NCBI GenBank assembly: GCA_900766775.1
Contig: CAAFXN010000180.1
Location: 1-7,571, forward strand
Origin: Bacteroidales bacterium
GTDB lineage: Bacteria > Bacteroidota > Bacteroidia > Bacteroidales > Paludibacteraceae
Direction: 5' to 3'
DNA length: 7,571 nt
Part shown: positions 1-5,442 of the stretch, in pieces
Numbering within the stretch: the stretch's first letter is position 1
How the letters are laid out: the number at the start of each line of letters is the position of its first letter
The notes under the pieces: model-generated
The model's database searches: none
Told to the model about the DNA's origin: nothing
Seen by the model: only the letters and a program-made list of their open reading frames with translations
Made by a program: the position numbers and the translations under genes

Positions 1-101
1 AGTTCCTGTTAATTAGTTCCTGTTTGTCAGTTCCTGTTGACGCTTCGCGTTATCATGTAATGCCAACATGCAATGCCAACATGCAATGCCAACATGCAAT
101 G
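1..101 (-). repeat. Composite repeat element, left copy (truncated by window edge)
   Basis: Read on the minus strand (downstream of the ATPase stop), the element has three parts. First come three 13-bp units (GCATGTTGGCATT type, 57-95). Next is a short linker with a perfect ACGC-GAA-GCGT hairpin (40-50). Last are 14-bp units AACAGGAACTGACA (25-38), AACAGGAACTAATT (11-24) and a partial unit (1-10). The reverse complement of 1-70 matches 4083-4152 at 68 of 70 positions by eye. The array is cut by the window edge, so its full length is unknown. It begins only a few bases after the ATPase stop codon. Confidence 0.9.
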
Positions 102-104
102 ATC

Positions 105-1364
105 TCAGTACAGCAGTCCCATCATCCACAGCGGAATAAAGTTGCCTTTGCCGGTCTCTATCTCTCCTACGGTGCAGGGACGAATGCTGTCGCGAGCGGG
201 TAGCGTGCCACGCACATCGAAATAGTATTTCCCGTCCACCACGAACATCGCATTACGCTCGGTGGCATTCACTTTATGGCTGCCGTGGAGGCTGCAATAG
301 AAATAGGTCTCGCATATTGACTGCCAGTCTGGGTCGCGCGTTACATCCATGAAAGCCACATTTGGGTTCTGCATATAGACTCTCGTAGGCTTCATCGGGA
401 AAGACTTATCCTCCATGTAAAGCAGGTTCAGAAGACGAGCGTCTTTCAAGTACTTGATATAGTTCATCGTCGTAGCGCGCGACAACCCTATCTCCTCGCT
501 TATGCTACTGATATTCAACGCGCATGGGGTCTCCCGAAGCATGATATAGAGCAGGCGGCGCAACTTAGGCAGGCATGCCACGTCTATCTGCTTTATCATC
601 AGCACATCCACCTCTAACATCATGTTCATTGTCTTGAGCAGGTCAGCCTCAAAATTCTTTGCTTCCAGATAAGAGGGGAAATAACCGTGGTGCAGATACT
701 CTCTGAAATACTCCAGCGGGTGCACTTTTTCGCATATCTCGCGCGCAATGGAGGCATGGCTCTTCACGATTTCTTCCAACGAGTAAGGTCGCAACTTCAG
801 CCCTGTTTGCAGGTTCAGATACTCACGGAAAGAGAACCCGCGCAAGTTGTACATCTTCACAATGGTGGAGATGTCGCGGTTGTCCTCTATCAGGCGCATC
901 ACCGGCGATGCGGAGAAAACAATATGGAGCGACTTATACTTGTCGTAGCACTTGCGTAACTCCTTCGACCAGTTGGGGTATTTGAACATCTGGTCAATGA
1001 GCAGCGTGTGCCCGCCTGCTTTCACAAACGCCCCGGCAAACTCCACCAGCGAGTGCTCCGTGAAGTAGAAATTGTTGAGATTGACATACAAACAGGGGCG
1101 GTGCGGCACTATCGGTTTTCGACGACGATTAGACGTCTCCATCTGCATTTGGAGTTCTCTGTCTTTGGCTTCTATCTCTTTCGCACGAGATAAAAGAAAG
1201 TCCGTCTTCCCTACACCACGACCGCCTTTGATGGCTATCAATCGGGCACTCCAATCTATCTCATCCATCAGCAGACGGCGGATGGGAGCATCATTGTGCG
1301 CCACTAAATAATCGTGTACTCGGAAAAAAGCGTCTAACATAGTATCGTGGTCAGATTCATCCAT
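105..1364 (-). CDS. AAA-family ATPase (Bacteroidetes DUF4143-like type), altered Walker B
   Basis: This 419-aa protein belongs to a P-loop ATPase family that is abundant and multi-copy in Bacteroidetes; its cellular role is not established. Walker A is GGRGVGKT (residues 47-54). The Walker B strand is LLID (121-124), followed by Gln where I recall the family having Glu (LxxDE). It continues into the family hallmark KYPNW and the sensor-like strand IVFSASP (about 148-154), where relatives usually read FTGSS. Then come the conserved GFSFREYLNLQTG segment, a helix-turn-helix-like region and the C-terminal IPLWMMGLLY. Before the second strand there is an extra charged segment (about 60-90) that I do not recall in typical relatives. 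The reading frame stays open up to 1436, but a good promoter (-7 box 1383-1390) lies inside that extension, so the ATG at 1364 is chosen. The gene stands alone between the ferredoxin terminator and the repeat element. The altered motifs suggest a diverged, possibly hydrolysis-impaired, copy. Confidence 0.85.
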   Translation of the reverse strand: MDESDHDTMLDAFFRVHDYLVAHNDAPIRRLLMDEIDWSARLIAIKGGRGVGKTDFLLSRAKEIEAKDRELQMQMETSNRRRKPIVPHRPCLYVNLNNFYFTEHSLVEFAGAFVKAGGHTLLIDQMFKYPNWSKELRKCYDKYKSLHIVFSASPVMRLIEDNRDISTIVKMYNLRGFSFREYLNLQTGLKLRPYSLEEIVKSHASIAREICEKVHPLEYFREYLHHGYFPSYLEAKNFEADLLKTMNMMLEVDVLMIKQIDVACLPKLRRLLYIMLRETPCALNISSISEEIGLSRATTMNYIKYLKDARLLNLLYMEDKSFPMKPTRVYMQNPNVAFMDVTRDPDWQSICETYFYCSLHGSHKVNATERNAMFVVDGKYYFDVRGTLPARDSIRPCTVGEIETGKGNFIPLWMMGLLY

Positions 1365-1382
1365 AAGTCCTAAATTCGGCTG

Positions 1383-1413
1383 CAAAGTTACGACTTTTTT
1401 CCCAAATTTGCAA
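1383..1413 (-). promoter_or_regulatory. Promoter of the ATPase gene
   Basis: On the minus strand a TAACTTTG -7 box (1383-1390) is preceded, 20 bp upstream, by TTG (1411-1413). This matches the Bacteroidetes sigma-ABfr consensus (TTTG, about 20 bp, TAnnTTTG). The 18 bp between the box and the ATG at 1364 leave a leader of roughly a dozen bases. The promoter rules out the longer reading frame starting at 1436. Confidence 0.75.
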
Positions 1414-1490
1414 TATCTACTTTGCATTTTTCGCAAAAAAAGTGGGTATTAACTAATTTTTCCCCATTTCTGCCCAATTCTTCTACGCAC

Positions 1491-1529
1491 AAAAAAAGAG
1501 ACAACCTGACTGCTTGTCAGACTGTCTCT
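1491..1529 (-). terminator. Rho-independent terminator of the ferredoxin gene
   Basis: On the minus strand, AGAGACA...CTGAC pairs with GTCAG...TGTCTCT around a TGCTT/AAGCA loop, with a small internal mismatch. The stem spans 1497-1529. It is followed on that strand by a run of seven T (complement of 1491-1497). It lies about 20 bp after the ferredoxin stop and upstream of the ATPase promoter, so the two genes are separate transcription units. Confidence 0.85.
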
Positions 1530-1547
1530 CGCGAACCCCACGGGGAT

Positions 1548-1712
1548 TTACTTGCTAATGGCGCCGCTCGGGCAAACATCAGCACATGTGCCGCACTCCG
1601 TGCAAACTTCAGGGTCAATCGAATAGTGTTCGCCTTCAGAAATAGCACCCATCGGGCATTCGTCAATGCAAGTACCGCAAGCGATACATTCGTCAGAAAT
1701 TACGTAAGCCAT
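1548..1712 (-). CDS. 2[4Fe-4S] bacterial-type ferredoxin
   Basis: This 54-aa soluble electron carrier has two classic cluster motifs: C9-x2-C12-x2-C15-x3-C19-P and C37-x2-C40-x2-C43-x3-C47-P. Each motif supplies three ligands to one [4Fe-4S] cluster and one to the other. The length and the start (MAYVISDECIACG) are standard for clostridial-type ferredoxins. In anaerobes such proteins pass low-potential electrons to and from enzymes such as pyruvate:ferredoxin oxidoreductase, hydrogenase and Rnf; the partner cannot be read from this context. It has its own promoter and terminator, so it is monocistronic. The A-rich leader of about 40 bases would suit efficient translation. The longer open frame running upstream to 1982 crosses the promoter and is not real. 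Confidence 0.97.
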   Translation of the reverse strand: MAYVISDECIACGTCIDECPMGAISEGEHYSIDPEVCTECGTCADVCPSGAISK

Positions 1713-1760
1713 AGTTGTGTTGTTTTTATAGTTAGTTTTTGTTGTTCCTAAAACTCGCTG

Positions 1761-1791
1761 CAAAGGTACAACTTTTTTTTTAATATACCAA
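1761..1791 (-). promoter_or_regulatory. Promoter of the ferredoxin gene
   Basis: The minus strand carries TACCTTTG (1761-1768) with TTG (1789-1791) 20 bp upstream, a close match to the Bacteroidetes housekeeping promoter. An AT-rich spacer containing a run of A lies between the boxes. It falls between the ruvC stop (1832) and the ferredoxin ATG (1712), leaving a leader of about 40 bases. Confidence 0.85.
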
Positions 1792-1831
1792 GAAATAGGG
1801 AGGCTTTTTTTTGTTTTTCTCTGCTTTTCCG

Positions 1832-2449
1832 TTATTTTTTTGTACCTTTCAGTGCCGCCAATAGCCTTTCGTTGGGAGTCGTTGCCGCTTCGGAAACTAA
1901 ACCACGCCGCTTGGCATAGGTCGTCCAGTCTTTTGCACCGTGTTCGTTTGCCAAAGGCAAACCTCTTTGCAAAAAATGGCAATAGGCTATTGCCAATGCA
2001 TCGGTCGCGTCTAATTTTTTTGGCATGTCTGCGGCTGGAATATGCAAGAAGCGTTGCAACATATCTGCTACTTGTTCTTTGCTTGCATGCCCGTTGCCGG
2101 TAATCGCCATTTTTATCTTCATCGGAGAGTACTCATAGACGGGCAAGTCTTTACTCAATGCCGCCGCTATCGCTACGCCTTGCGCATGCACTATCTTTAT
2201 CATCGTTTGCGGGTTCTTATCCACAAACTGCGTCTCTATGGCCAAGAGGGTAGGGCACCGGCGCGTGATGAAATCTTGTAGGAAGAAGAACTCTTTCTGC
2301 AGACGCGCATACTGTCCGTCCAGTTTATGCACGTCCAACACTCCAAACTCCACCAGAGATGCCTGCTTCCCTTCTACATCCAGCAAGGCGTAGCCCATAT
2401 ACAGGGTCCCGGGGTCGATACCTAATATGCGGCAACGCTCATTTGTCAT
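1832..2449 (-). CDS. ruvC: Crossover junction endodeoxyribonuclease RuvC
   Basis: RuvC is the Holliday-junction resolvase. As a dimer it cuts four-way junctions symmetrically during recombinational repair, working with the RuvAB branch-migration motor. The 205-aa product has the RNase H-like acidic residues in order: D12 in GIDPGT, E72 in AIETQF, and D147 and D150 in LDATDALAIAYCH. The start MTNERCRILGIDPG places D12 close to the N terminus, as in the family, so the upstream in-frame extension to 2503 is discarded. The protein is longer than E. coli RuvC (173 aa) because of a C-terminal tail of about 40 residues. Its start codon overlaps the end of the 55-aa membrane protein gene by 11 bp, which points to coupled translation. 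No clear terminator follows, so some readthrough into the ferredoxin gene is possible. Confidence 0.96.
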   Translation of the reverse strand: MTNERCRILGIDPGTLYMGYALLDVEGKQASLVEFGVLDVHKLDGQYARLQKEFFFLQDFITRRCPTLLAIETQFVDKNPQTMIKIVHAQGVAIAAALSKDLPVYEYSPMKIKMAITGNGHASKEQVADMLQRFLHIPAADMPKKLDATDALAIAYCHFLQRGLPLANEHGAKDWTTYAKRRGLVSEAATTPNERLLAALKGTKK

Positions 2450-2606
2450 TTCGTTCACGCATGCGTACCCCTCCGCGAATGATGATGATACCCGCCCCCG
2501 CAATCAGCACATAGTTCGACCATGGCTCCATCCCGCAAAGGCTCATCACAGCCCCCGCAAGCAATACCACGCCACCTGCAATCCATAAGATAGTACTCCA
2601 CTTCAT
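2439..2606 (-). CDS. Small membrane protein, 55 aa, unknown function
   Basis: I do not recognise this protein. Its 55 residues form two hydrophobic helices (about 5-23 and 32-42), joined by a short polar turn around residues 25-31 (MEPWSNY). It ends in a basic/polar tail (about 45-55), so a two-pass inner-membrane protein is likely. The start ATG at 2606 has GGAG about 9 bases upstream, unusual in this AT-leader, SD-poor genome. The gene lies 16 bp after the DivIC/FtsB-like gene, and its last 11 bp overlap ruvC. That tight packing supports real expression as the middle cistron of a three-gene operon. There is no motif that allows a functional assignment. Confidence 0.75.
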   Translation of the reverse strand: MKWSTILWIAGGVVLLAGAVMSLCGMEPWSNYVLIAGAGIIIIRGGVRMRERNDK

Positions 2607-2622
2607 AACAAATCTCCGTTTG

Positions 2623-2910
2623 TTATTCTAAAATATACACGTCCTCGTTCTCCGCGTGCATATAATAATGTTCGCGCGCGTAGCGCTCAAGGCTGTCCGT
2701 GTGTTGCAGCACTTGCAACTCTTTTTCTGCACGCTTGATACCTTCGCGATAACCGTCGCGTTGCTCTTCCAGATGGCGTATCTCGCGGGAACGCTTCACA
2801 TAGTTAATCAAACTCTGCTCTCCGAAAAACACCATGATAACCATAAAAATCAACACGGTTACCACGTATTTCCCATAGCGTTTGAATGTTTGCAACCACT
2901 TTTCGTTCAT
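2623..2910 (-). CDS. Septum formation initiator (DivIC/FtsB-like) protein
   Basis: This 95-aa bitopic membrane protein has the DivIC/FtsB layout: a short basic cytoplasmic N terminus (about 1-14), one transmembrane helix (about 15-33, VVTVLIFMVIMVFFG), a charged coiled coil (about 37-70) and a C-terminal YAREHYYM segment. The last resembles the YaREeyGm element seen in the family. FtsB/DivIC proteins form a complex with FtsL and FtsQ/DivIB in the divisome and help activate septal peptidoglycan synthesis. The ATG at 2910 is chosen because the longer frame (to 2952) runs through the promoter. It is the first gene of an operon with the 55-aa membrane protein and ruvC. The predicted mRNA is nearly leaderless, as only 5 bp separate the -7 box from the ATG. 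Confidence 0.88.
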   Translation of the reverse strand: MNEKWLQTFKRYGKYVVTVLIFMVIMVFFGEQSLINYVKRSREIRHLEEQRDGYREGIKRAEKELQVLQHTDSLERYAREHYYMHAENEDVYILE

Positions 2911-2915
2911 GGCTG

Positions 2916-2947
2916 CAAAGGTACAACTTTTTTTGTAAATACGCAAA
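2916..2947 (-). promoter_or_regulatory. Promoter of the DivIC/FtsB-like–ruvC operon
   Basis: On the minus strand, TACCTTTG (2916-2923) is preceded 20 bp upstream by TTTG (2944-2947). The initiation codon starts only 5 bp after the -7 box, so the transcript is predicted to start at or within a few bases of the ATG. It is divergent from, and about 35 bp away from, the promoter of the polyprenyl synthase gene. Confidence 0.8.
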
Positions 2948-2982
2948 TCCAACGTCGCTTTTTCGCAAAAACAAAAGAAAAA

Positions 2983-3014
2983 TTTGCATATATCGTAATT
3001 ATTTTGTAACTTTG
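2983..3014 (+). promoter_or_regulatory. Promoter of the polyprenyl synthase gene
   Basis: TTTG (2983-2986), a 20-bp spacer and TAACTTTG (3007-3014) form an exact match to the Bacteroidetes consensus. The ATG at 3031 lies 16 bp downstream of the -7 box, giving a short leader with no Shine-Dalgarno sequence. Confidence 0.88.
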
Positions 3015-3030
3015 CAGCCGTTTTATACCT

Positions 3031-4056
3031 ATGGAAAAGTTAACGCTCATACGCCAACCTATCGAAAAGGAATTCCTCTTATACGAGCAACTCTACGAGG
3101 CCACTCTCCGTAGTGAAAATCCGTTGCTGAATGAGGTGCTGACGCATACTGCACTCCATCGCGGTAAGCAACTGCGCCCCTTGCTCACGCTCTTGGCGGC
3201 AAAGATATGCAATCCCGTAACGGAGAAGACGCTACAAGCCGCAGTGGCGTTGGAGTTGCTGCATACGGCGACGCTCATGCACGATGATGTCGTGGACAAC
3301 TCTCCCGTGCGGAGGGGGGCTCCCTCGGTGCAAGCGCAATGGACCAACAAGGTAGCGGTGCTCGTGGGAGATTATCTGCTTGCGAAGGTTATCGGTATCA
3401 CGGCGGACATACACCATGGCAAAATCCTCTCGATTATTGCGCATTTGGGGCAGATGCTCTCTTCCGGCGAGTTGTTGCAACTGCACGCGGGCGGAACCAT
3501 GTGGATTACCGAGGAGCAGTATTTCAAGATAATAGACCAAAAGACTGCCCAACTCTTCCAGGCCTGCATGGAAGCGGGGGCAGAGTCCGCCGGCTGCACG
3601 CAGAGACAGCGCACGGCCTTGCGAGAGTTCGGACGCCTCTTCGGGCTCTGTTTCCAGATAAAAGATGATATTTTCGACTACTCTGACTCCGAGGAGATAG
3701 GCAAGCCCACCATGAATGATATTCGTGACGGGAAGGTTACGTTGCCCCTTATCGTCTCTCTGCAACGTGCTCCGCAGCAGGAGGCAGACAGAGTCCGCAT
3801 GCTTGCAGAGGCGCTTGCCAACCACGACGAGAAGGTCAATGCTGCCAAGGTGGAGGAAGAGATTAAATCCTTCGTCATGCGCTACCAGGGTATTCAGTAT
3901 GCGCAACACAAGATGGAGCAGTTGCGCGCTCAGGCGGTCGAGTGGCTCGCTATTTTCCGAGACCCGATATATCCGCAGGAGGTGGCGATGTTGCATCCTT
4001 CGCCCAAACAATCGCTCATTCAACTGCTTAATTACGCCATCAATAGGCTTTACTAA
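3031..4056 (+). CDS. Long-chain trans-polyprenyl diphosphate synthase (IspB/octaprenyl type)
   Basis: This 341-aa enzyme condenses isopentenyl diphosphate onto an allylic diphosphate to build a long all-trans prenyl chain, probably the menaquinone side chain. Hallmarks in order are GKQLRP (45-50), the first aspartate-rich motif HDDVVD (D85, D86, D89) followed by RRG (94-96), GDYLLAK (113-119), K171-T172, the second aspartate-rich motif KDDIFD (D212, D213, D216), GKP (224-226) and DGKVTLPL (233-240). Ala80 and Thr81, five and four positions before the first motif, are small. In this family that fits long (C30 or more) rather than farnesyl/geranyl products, but exact chain length cannot be read. 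The length is normal for octaprenyl synthases. Its promoter diverges from the divIC-like operon. The stop is followed within about 20 bp by the composite repeat. Confidence 0.93.
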   Translation: MEKLTLIRQPIEKEFLLYEQLYEATLRSENPLLNEVLTHTALHRGKQLRPLLTLLAAKICNPVTEKTLQAAVALELLHTATLMHDDVVDNSPVRRGAPSVQAQWTNKVAVLVGDYLLAKVIGITADIHHGKILSIIAHLGQMLSSGELLQLHAGGTMWITEEQYFKIIDQKTAQLFQACMEAGAESAGCTQRQRTALREFGRLFGLCFQIKDDIFDYSDSEEIGKPTMNDIRDGKVTLPLIVSLQRAPQQEADRVRMLAEALANHDEKVNAAKVEEEIKSFVMRYQGIQYAQHKMEQLRAQAVEWLAIFRDPIYPQEVAMLHPSPKQSLIQLLNYAINRLY

Positions 4057-4058
4057 AT

Positions 4059-4072
4059 AATTGTTAATTGTT
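4059..4072 (+). repeat. Two AATTGTT heptamers
   Basis: Two tandem AATTGTT units start just after the polyprenyl synthase stop codon and run into the composite repeat. They share the AATTNNN pattern with the heptamers before the starts at 5122 and 6093. Confidence 0.6.
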
Positions 4073-4074
4073 AA

Positions 4075-4226
4075 TGGCATTACATGTTGGCATTTCATGA
4101 TAACGCGAAGCGTCAACAGGAACTGACAAACAGGAACTGATTAACAGGAACTGATTAACAGGAACTGATTAACAGGAACTGACAAACAGGAACTGATTAA
4201 CAGGAACTGATTAACAGGAACTAATT
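4075..4226 (+). repeat. Composite repeat element, right copy, with eight 14-bp tandem units
   Basis: After roughly 1.7 units of the 13-bp repeat (GCATTACATGTTG-like, about 4075-4096) comes the same hairpin linker as in the left copy (ACGC 4103-4106, GAA, GCGT 4110-4113). Then follow eight exact-length 14-bp units from 4115 to 4226. All begin AACAGGAACT. Their last four bases run GACA, GATT, GATT, GATT, GACA, GATT, GATT, AATT. The units abut without spacers. The array ends 11 bp before the GTG of the next gene. 4083-4152 matches the reverse complement of 1-70 at 68 of 70 positions. No open reading frame or transposase is associated. Confidence 0.93.
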
Positions 4227-4237
4227 TCCTAATTATT

Positions 4238-5074
4238 GTGAAGGCAATCCGCGCGTTCATATTGTTCCTTTCATTGCTCTGCACTGTTGCGTCGCAAGGC
4301 GAAGTCCTCGTGCTGCAATCGGGCAAGGAGATACAGGGCACTATCGTTTTCCAAAACGAAGAGGTAGTGGTTATCAAAACCGCCTCAGGCAGCCGTTTCC
4401 AGTATCCCGCAAGCGAGATAAAGACCATTCGTGCCGAGCGGAAGAACGCCGAGGATACCAATCATACCGATCATTCCCTCAATGCGCAAAGCCCTTCCGA
4501 GCAGGCAGAAGCACACGAAACGCGAAAGAAAGTTTCCGTGGCGGTTGAGTTGGCGGGCGGTGCCGCATCTCTCCTTCGCGATGAGGATGTGTACGGCAAT
4601 ATGGCGGCTGATTTGCTCATCGGAAGCCACAACTTGCTGAACCGCGGAATCTTCTTGGGAGGTAGCCTGGGCTATCTCGGAGCGCTCTACACCACAACCA
4701 AGATTGTGCAAACGCCCACAGCCGCTGTCGAACAAAAAGCGGTCGCAGCCTATAGTTTCCTGCCCGTCGCTTTCGCCGCACGCATCCCCTTGCTTCAGCA
4801 AAAACATGCCCCGATGATGGGTATGCAGGTGGGCTACGGTATCGCGCTGAGCAAGGACTACAAGGGAGGGCTCTATGCAGGGCTGAACATCGGCTACTGC
4901 TGTCGAATATCCGACCGACAGAGGCTGTATCTTGCCGCTGACTGCCGCTTCCAGCAAGCATTCCTTGCTACCACAGAACAAATCACCGACACCGAAGGAA
5001 CCCCCCACAACTACACCCACCAGGCAGGGCGATGTGCGGTCTGCTATGGTCTCAGACTCGGAATCTACCTATAA
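4238..5074 (+). CDS. Secreted, probable outer-membrane beta-barrel protein, function unknown
   Basis: This 278-aa protein starts at GTG; no other in-frame start exists between the stop at 4208-4210 and the signal peptide. The N terminus (KAIR, hydrophobic FILFLSLLCTVA, then ASQG) is a clear Sec signal peptide, cleaved near residue 20. Residues about 21-67 form a small beta-rich domain (LQSGKEIQGTIVFQNEEVVV ... FQYPASEI) of a type I recall at the N termini of Bacteroidales envelope proteins. After a polar linker rich in Glu and His (about 68-95), residues 96-278 show alternating hydrophobic/Gly-aromatic strands (for example GIFLGGSLGYLGALY, GMQVGYGIAL, GGLYAGLNIGY), typical of an outer-membrane barrel. 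The final strand ends GLRLGIYL. No canonical promoter is visible. It may be read from the polyprenyl synthase promoter through the repeats. Cargo or binding partner cannot be inferred. Confidence 0.78.
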   Translation: MKAIRAFILFLSLLCTVASQGEVLVLQSGKEIQGTIVFQNEEVVVIKTASGSRFQYPASEIKTIRAERKNAEDTNHTDHSLNAQSPSEQAEAHETRKKVSVAVELAGGAASLLRDEDVYGNMAADLLIGSHNLLNRGIFLGGSLGYLGALYTTTKIVQTPTAAVEQKAVAAYSFLPVAFAARIPLLQQKHAPMMGMQVGYGIALSKDYKGGLYAGLNIGYCCRISDRQRLYLAADCRFQQAFLATTEQITDTEGTPHNYTHQAGRCAVCYGLRLGIYL

Positions 5075-5089
5075 TCAATGAAGCATGTT

Positions 5090-5117
5090 AATTCCTAATT
5101 CCTAATTCCTAATTCCT
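5090..5117 (+). repeat. Four tandem AATTCCT heptamers before a start codon
   Basis: Four perfect AATTCCT units (5090-5117) are followed by AATT and then directly by the ATG at 5122. They fill most of the 47-bp gap between the barrel protein stop and the small DNA-binding protein. There is no Shine-Dalgarno sequence, and this AU-rich leader probably serves as the ribosome entry region. Confidence 0.9.
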
Positions 5118-5121
5118 AATT

Positions 5122-5298
5122 ATGAAAGAGCGTCGCACACACAAGGTTACTATCTCGCTCAACGACAGCGAGATGCGTGCCTTGCAGCGCTATTGCGACA
5201 AATACACGGTGAGAAATCGAAGCAAACTCATACGAGAAACGCTAATGCACAATATCCTCAAACGCTTCGATAGAGACTCTCCGACGCTCTTCGACTAA
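5122..5298 (+). CDS. Ribbon-helix-helix (CopG/Arc-like) small DNA-binding protein
   Basis: The 58-aa product begins MKERRTHKVTISLNDSEMRA. A basic N-terminal beta strand (residues about 7-12, HKVTIS) is followed by helix one (about 14-27), a turn with NRSK (32-35) and helix two (about 34-46). This is the ribbon-helix-helix order, in which paired strands of a dimer enter the DNA major groove. The C-terminal tail is short and acidic/aromatic (DSPTLFD). Similar short proteins with a T-I-S-L-N strand are common in Bacteroidales and mostly uncharacterised. It lies 47 bp after the secreted protein, with no promoter box seen, so it is probably co-transcribed. No toxin gene is adjacent, so an antitoxin role is not supported. 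It is more likely a local repressor. Confidence 0.82.
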   Translation: MKERRTHKVTISLNDSEMRALQRYCDKYTVRNRSKLIRETLMHNILKRFDRDSPTLFD

Positions 5299-5442
5299 CT
5301 CCATTTCCTCTAATCCCCCTGTAAATCCCGAGCCACAAGTTCGGCAATTTTTTCGCGGGTCTATCGCGGGTCTATCGCGGGTCGCCCGCAACATTACCGC
5401 AGGTCTCCCGCAGGAGCTTGCATCCCGACCTATCGGGGTCGT
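5299..5442. repeat. GC-rich repeat and hairpin region between converging genes
   Basis: The 144-bp gap between the converging ribbon-helix-helix and TetR genes has no gene. It contains 2.8 copies of an 11-bp unit TCGCGGGTCTA (5353-5383). The last copy runs into a perfect GCGGG-TCG-CCCGC hairpin (5377-5389). Further hairpins are CTCC-CGCA-GGAG (5405-5416) and CGACC-TATCGG-GGTCG (5426-5441), the last directly after the TetR stop. There are no long T runs on the exit side of any stem, so these are not textbook terminators. Their placement still suits ending two converging transcripts. Confidence 0.65.

Noticed and set aside
1365..1436. Longer N terminus for the ATPase, starting at 1436
   Set aside because: The extension encodes the promoter sequence (TAACTTTG at 1383-1390) and is basic and unlike the family; the ATG at 1364 fits better.
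1535..1546. CCCC-ACG-GGG mini-palindrome near the ferredoxin stop as a second terminator
   Set aside because: The stem is only 3-4 bp with no T run; the hairpin at 1497-1529 explains termination.
3232..4116. 294-codon open frame on the minus strand
   Set aside because: It is antisense to the well-supported polyprenyl synthase; its translation has no recognisable domain and it runs into the repeat element.
1..4226. Inverted repeats about 4 kb apart as the ends of a transposon or integrative element
   Set aside because: The intervening DNA holds housekeeping genes (ruvC, ferredoxin, DivIC-like, polyprenyl synthase) and no transposase or integrase. The repeats are tandem arrays rather than terminal inverted repeats.
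4115..4226. CRISPR array
   Set aside because: The 14-bp units are contiguous with no unique spacers, are far too short for CRISPR repeats, and no cas gene is nearby.
4385..5020. 211-codon open frame on the minus strand
   Set aside because: It lies opposite the secreted barrel protein, whose signal peptide and strand pattern are convincing; the antisense translation shows no domain.
5122..5298. Antitoxin of a toxin-antitoxin pair
   Set aside because: The ribbon-helix-helix fold fits, but neither neighbour is a small toxin-like gene (the next gene is a converging TetR).
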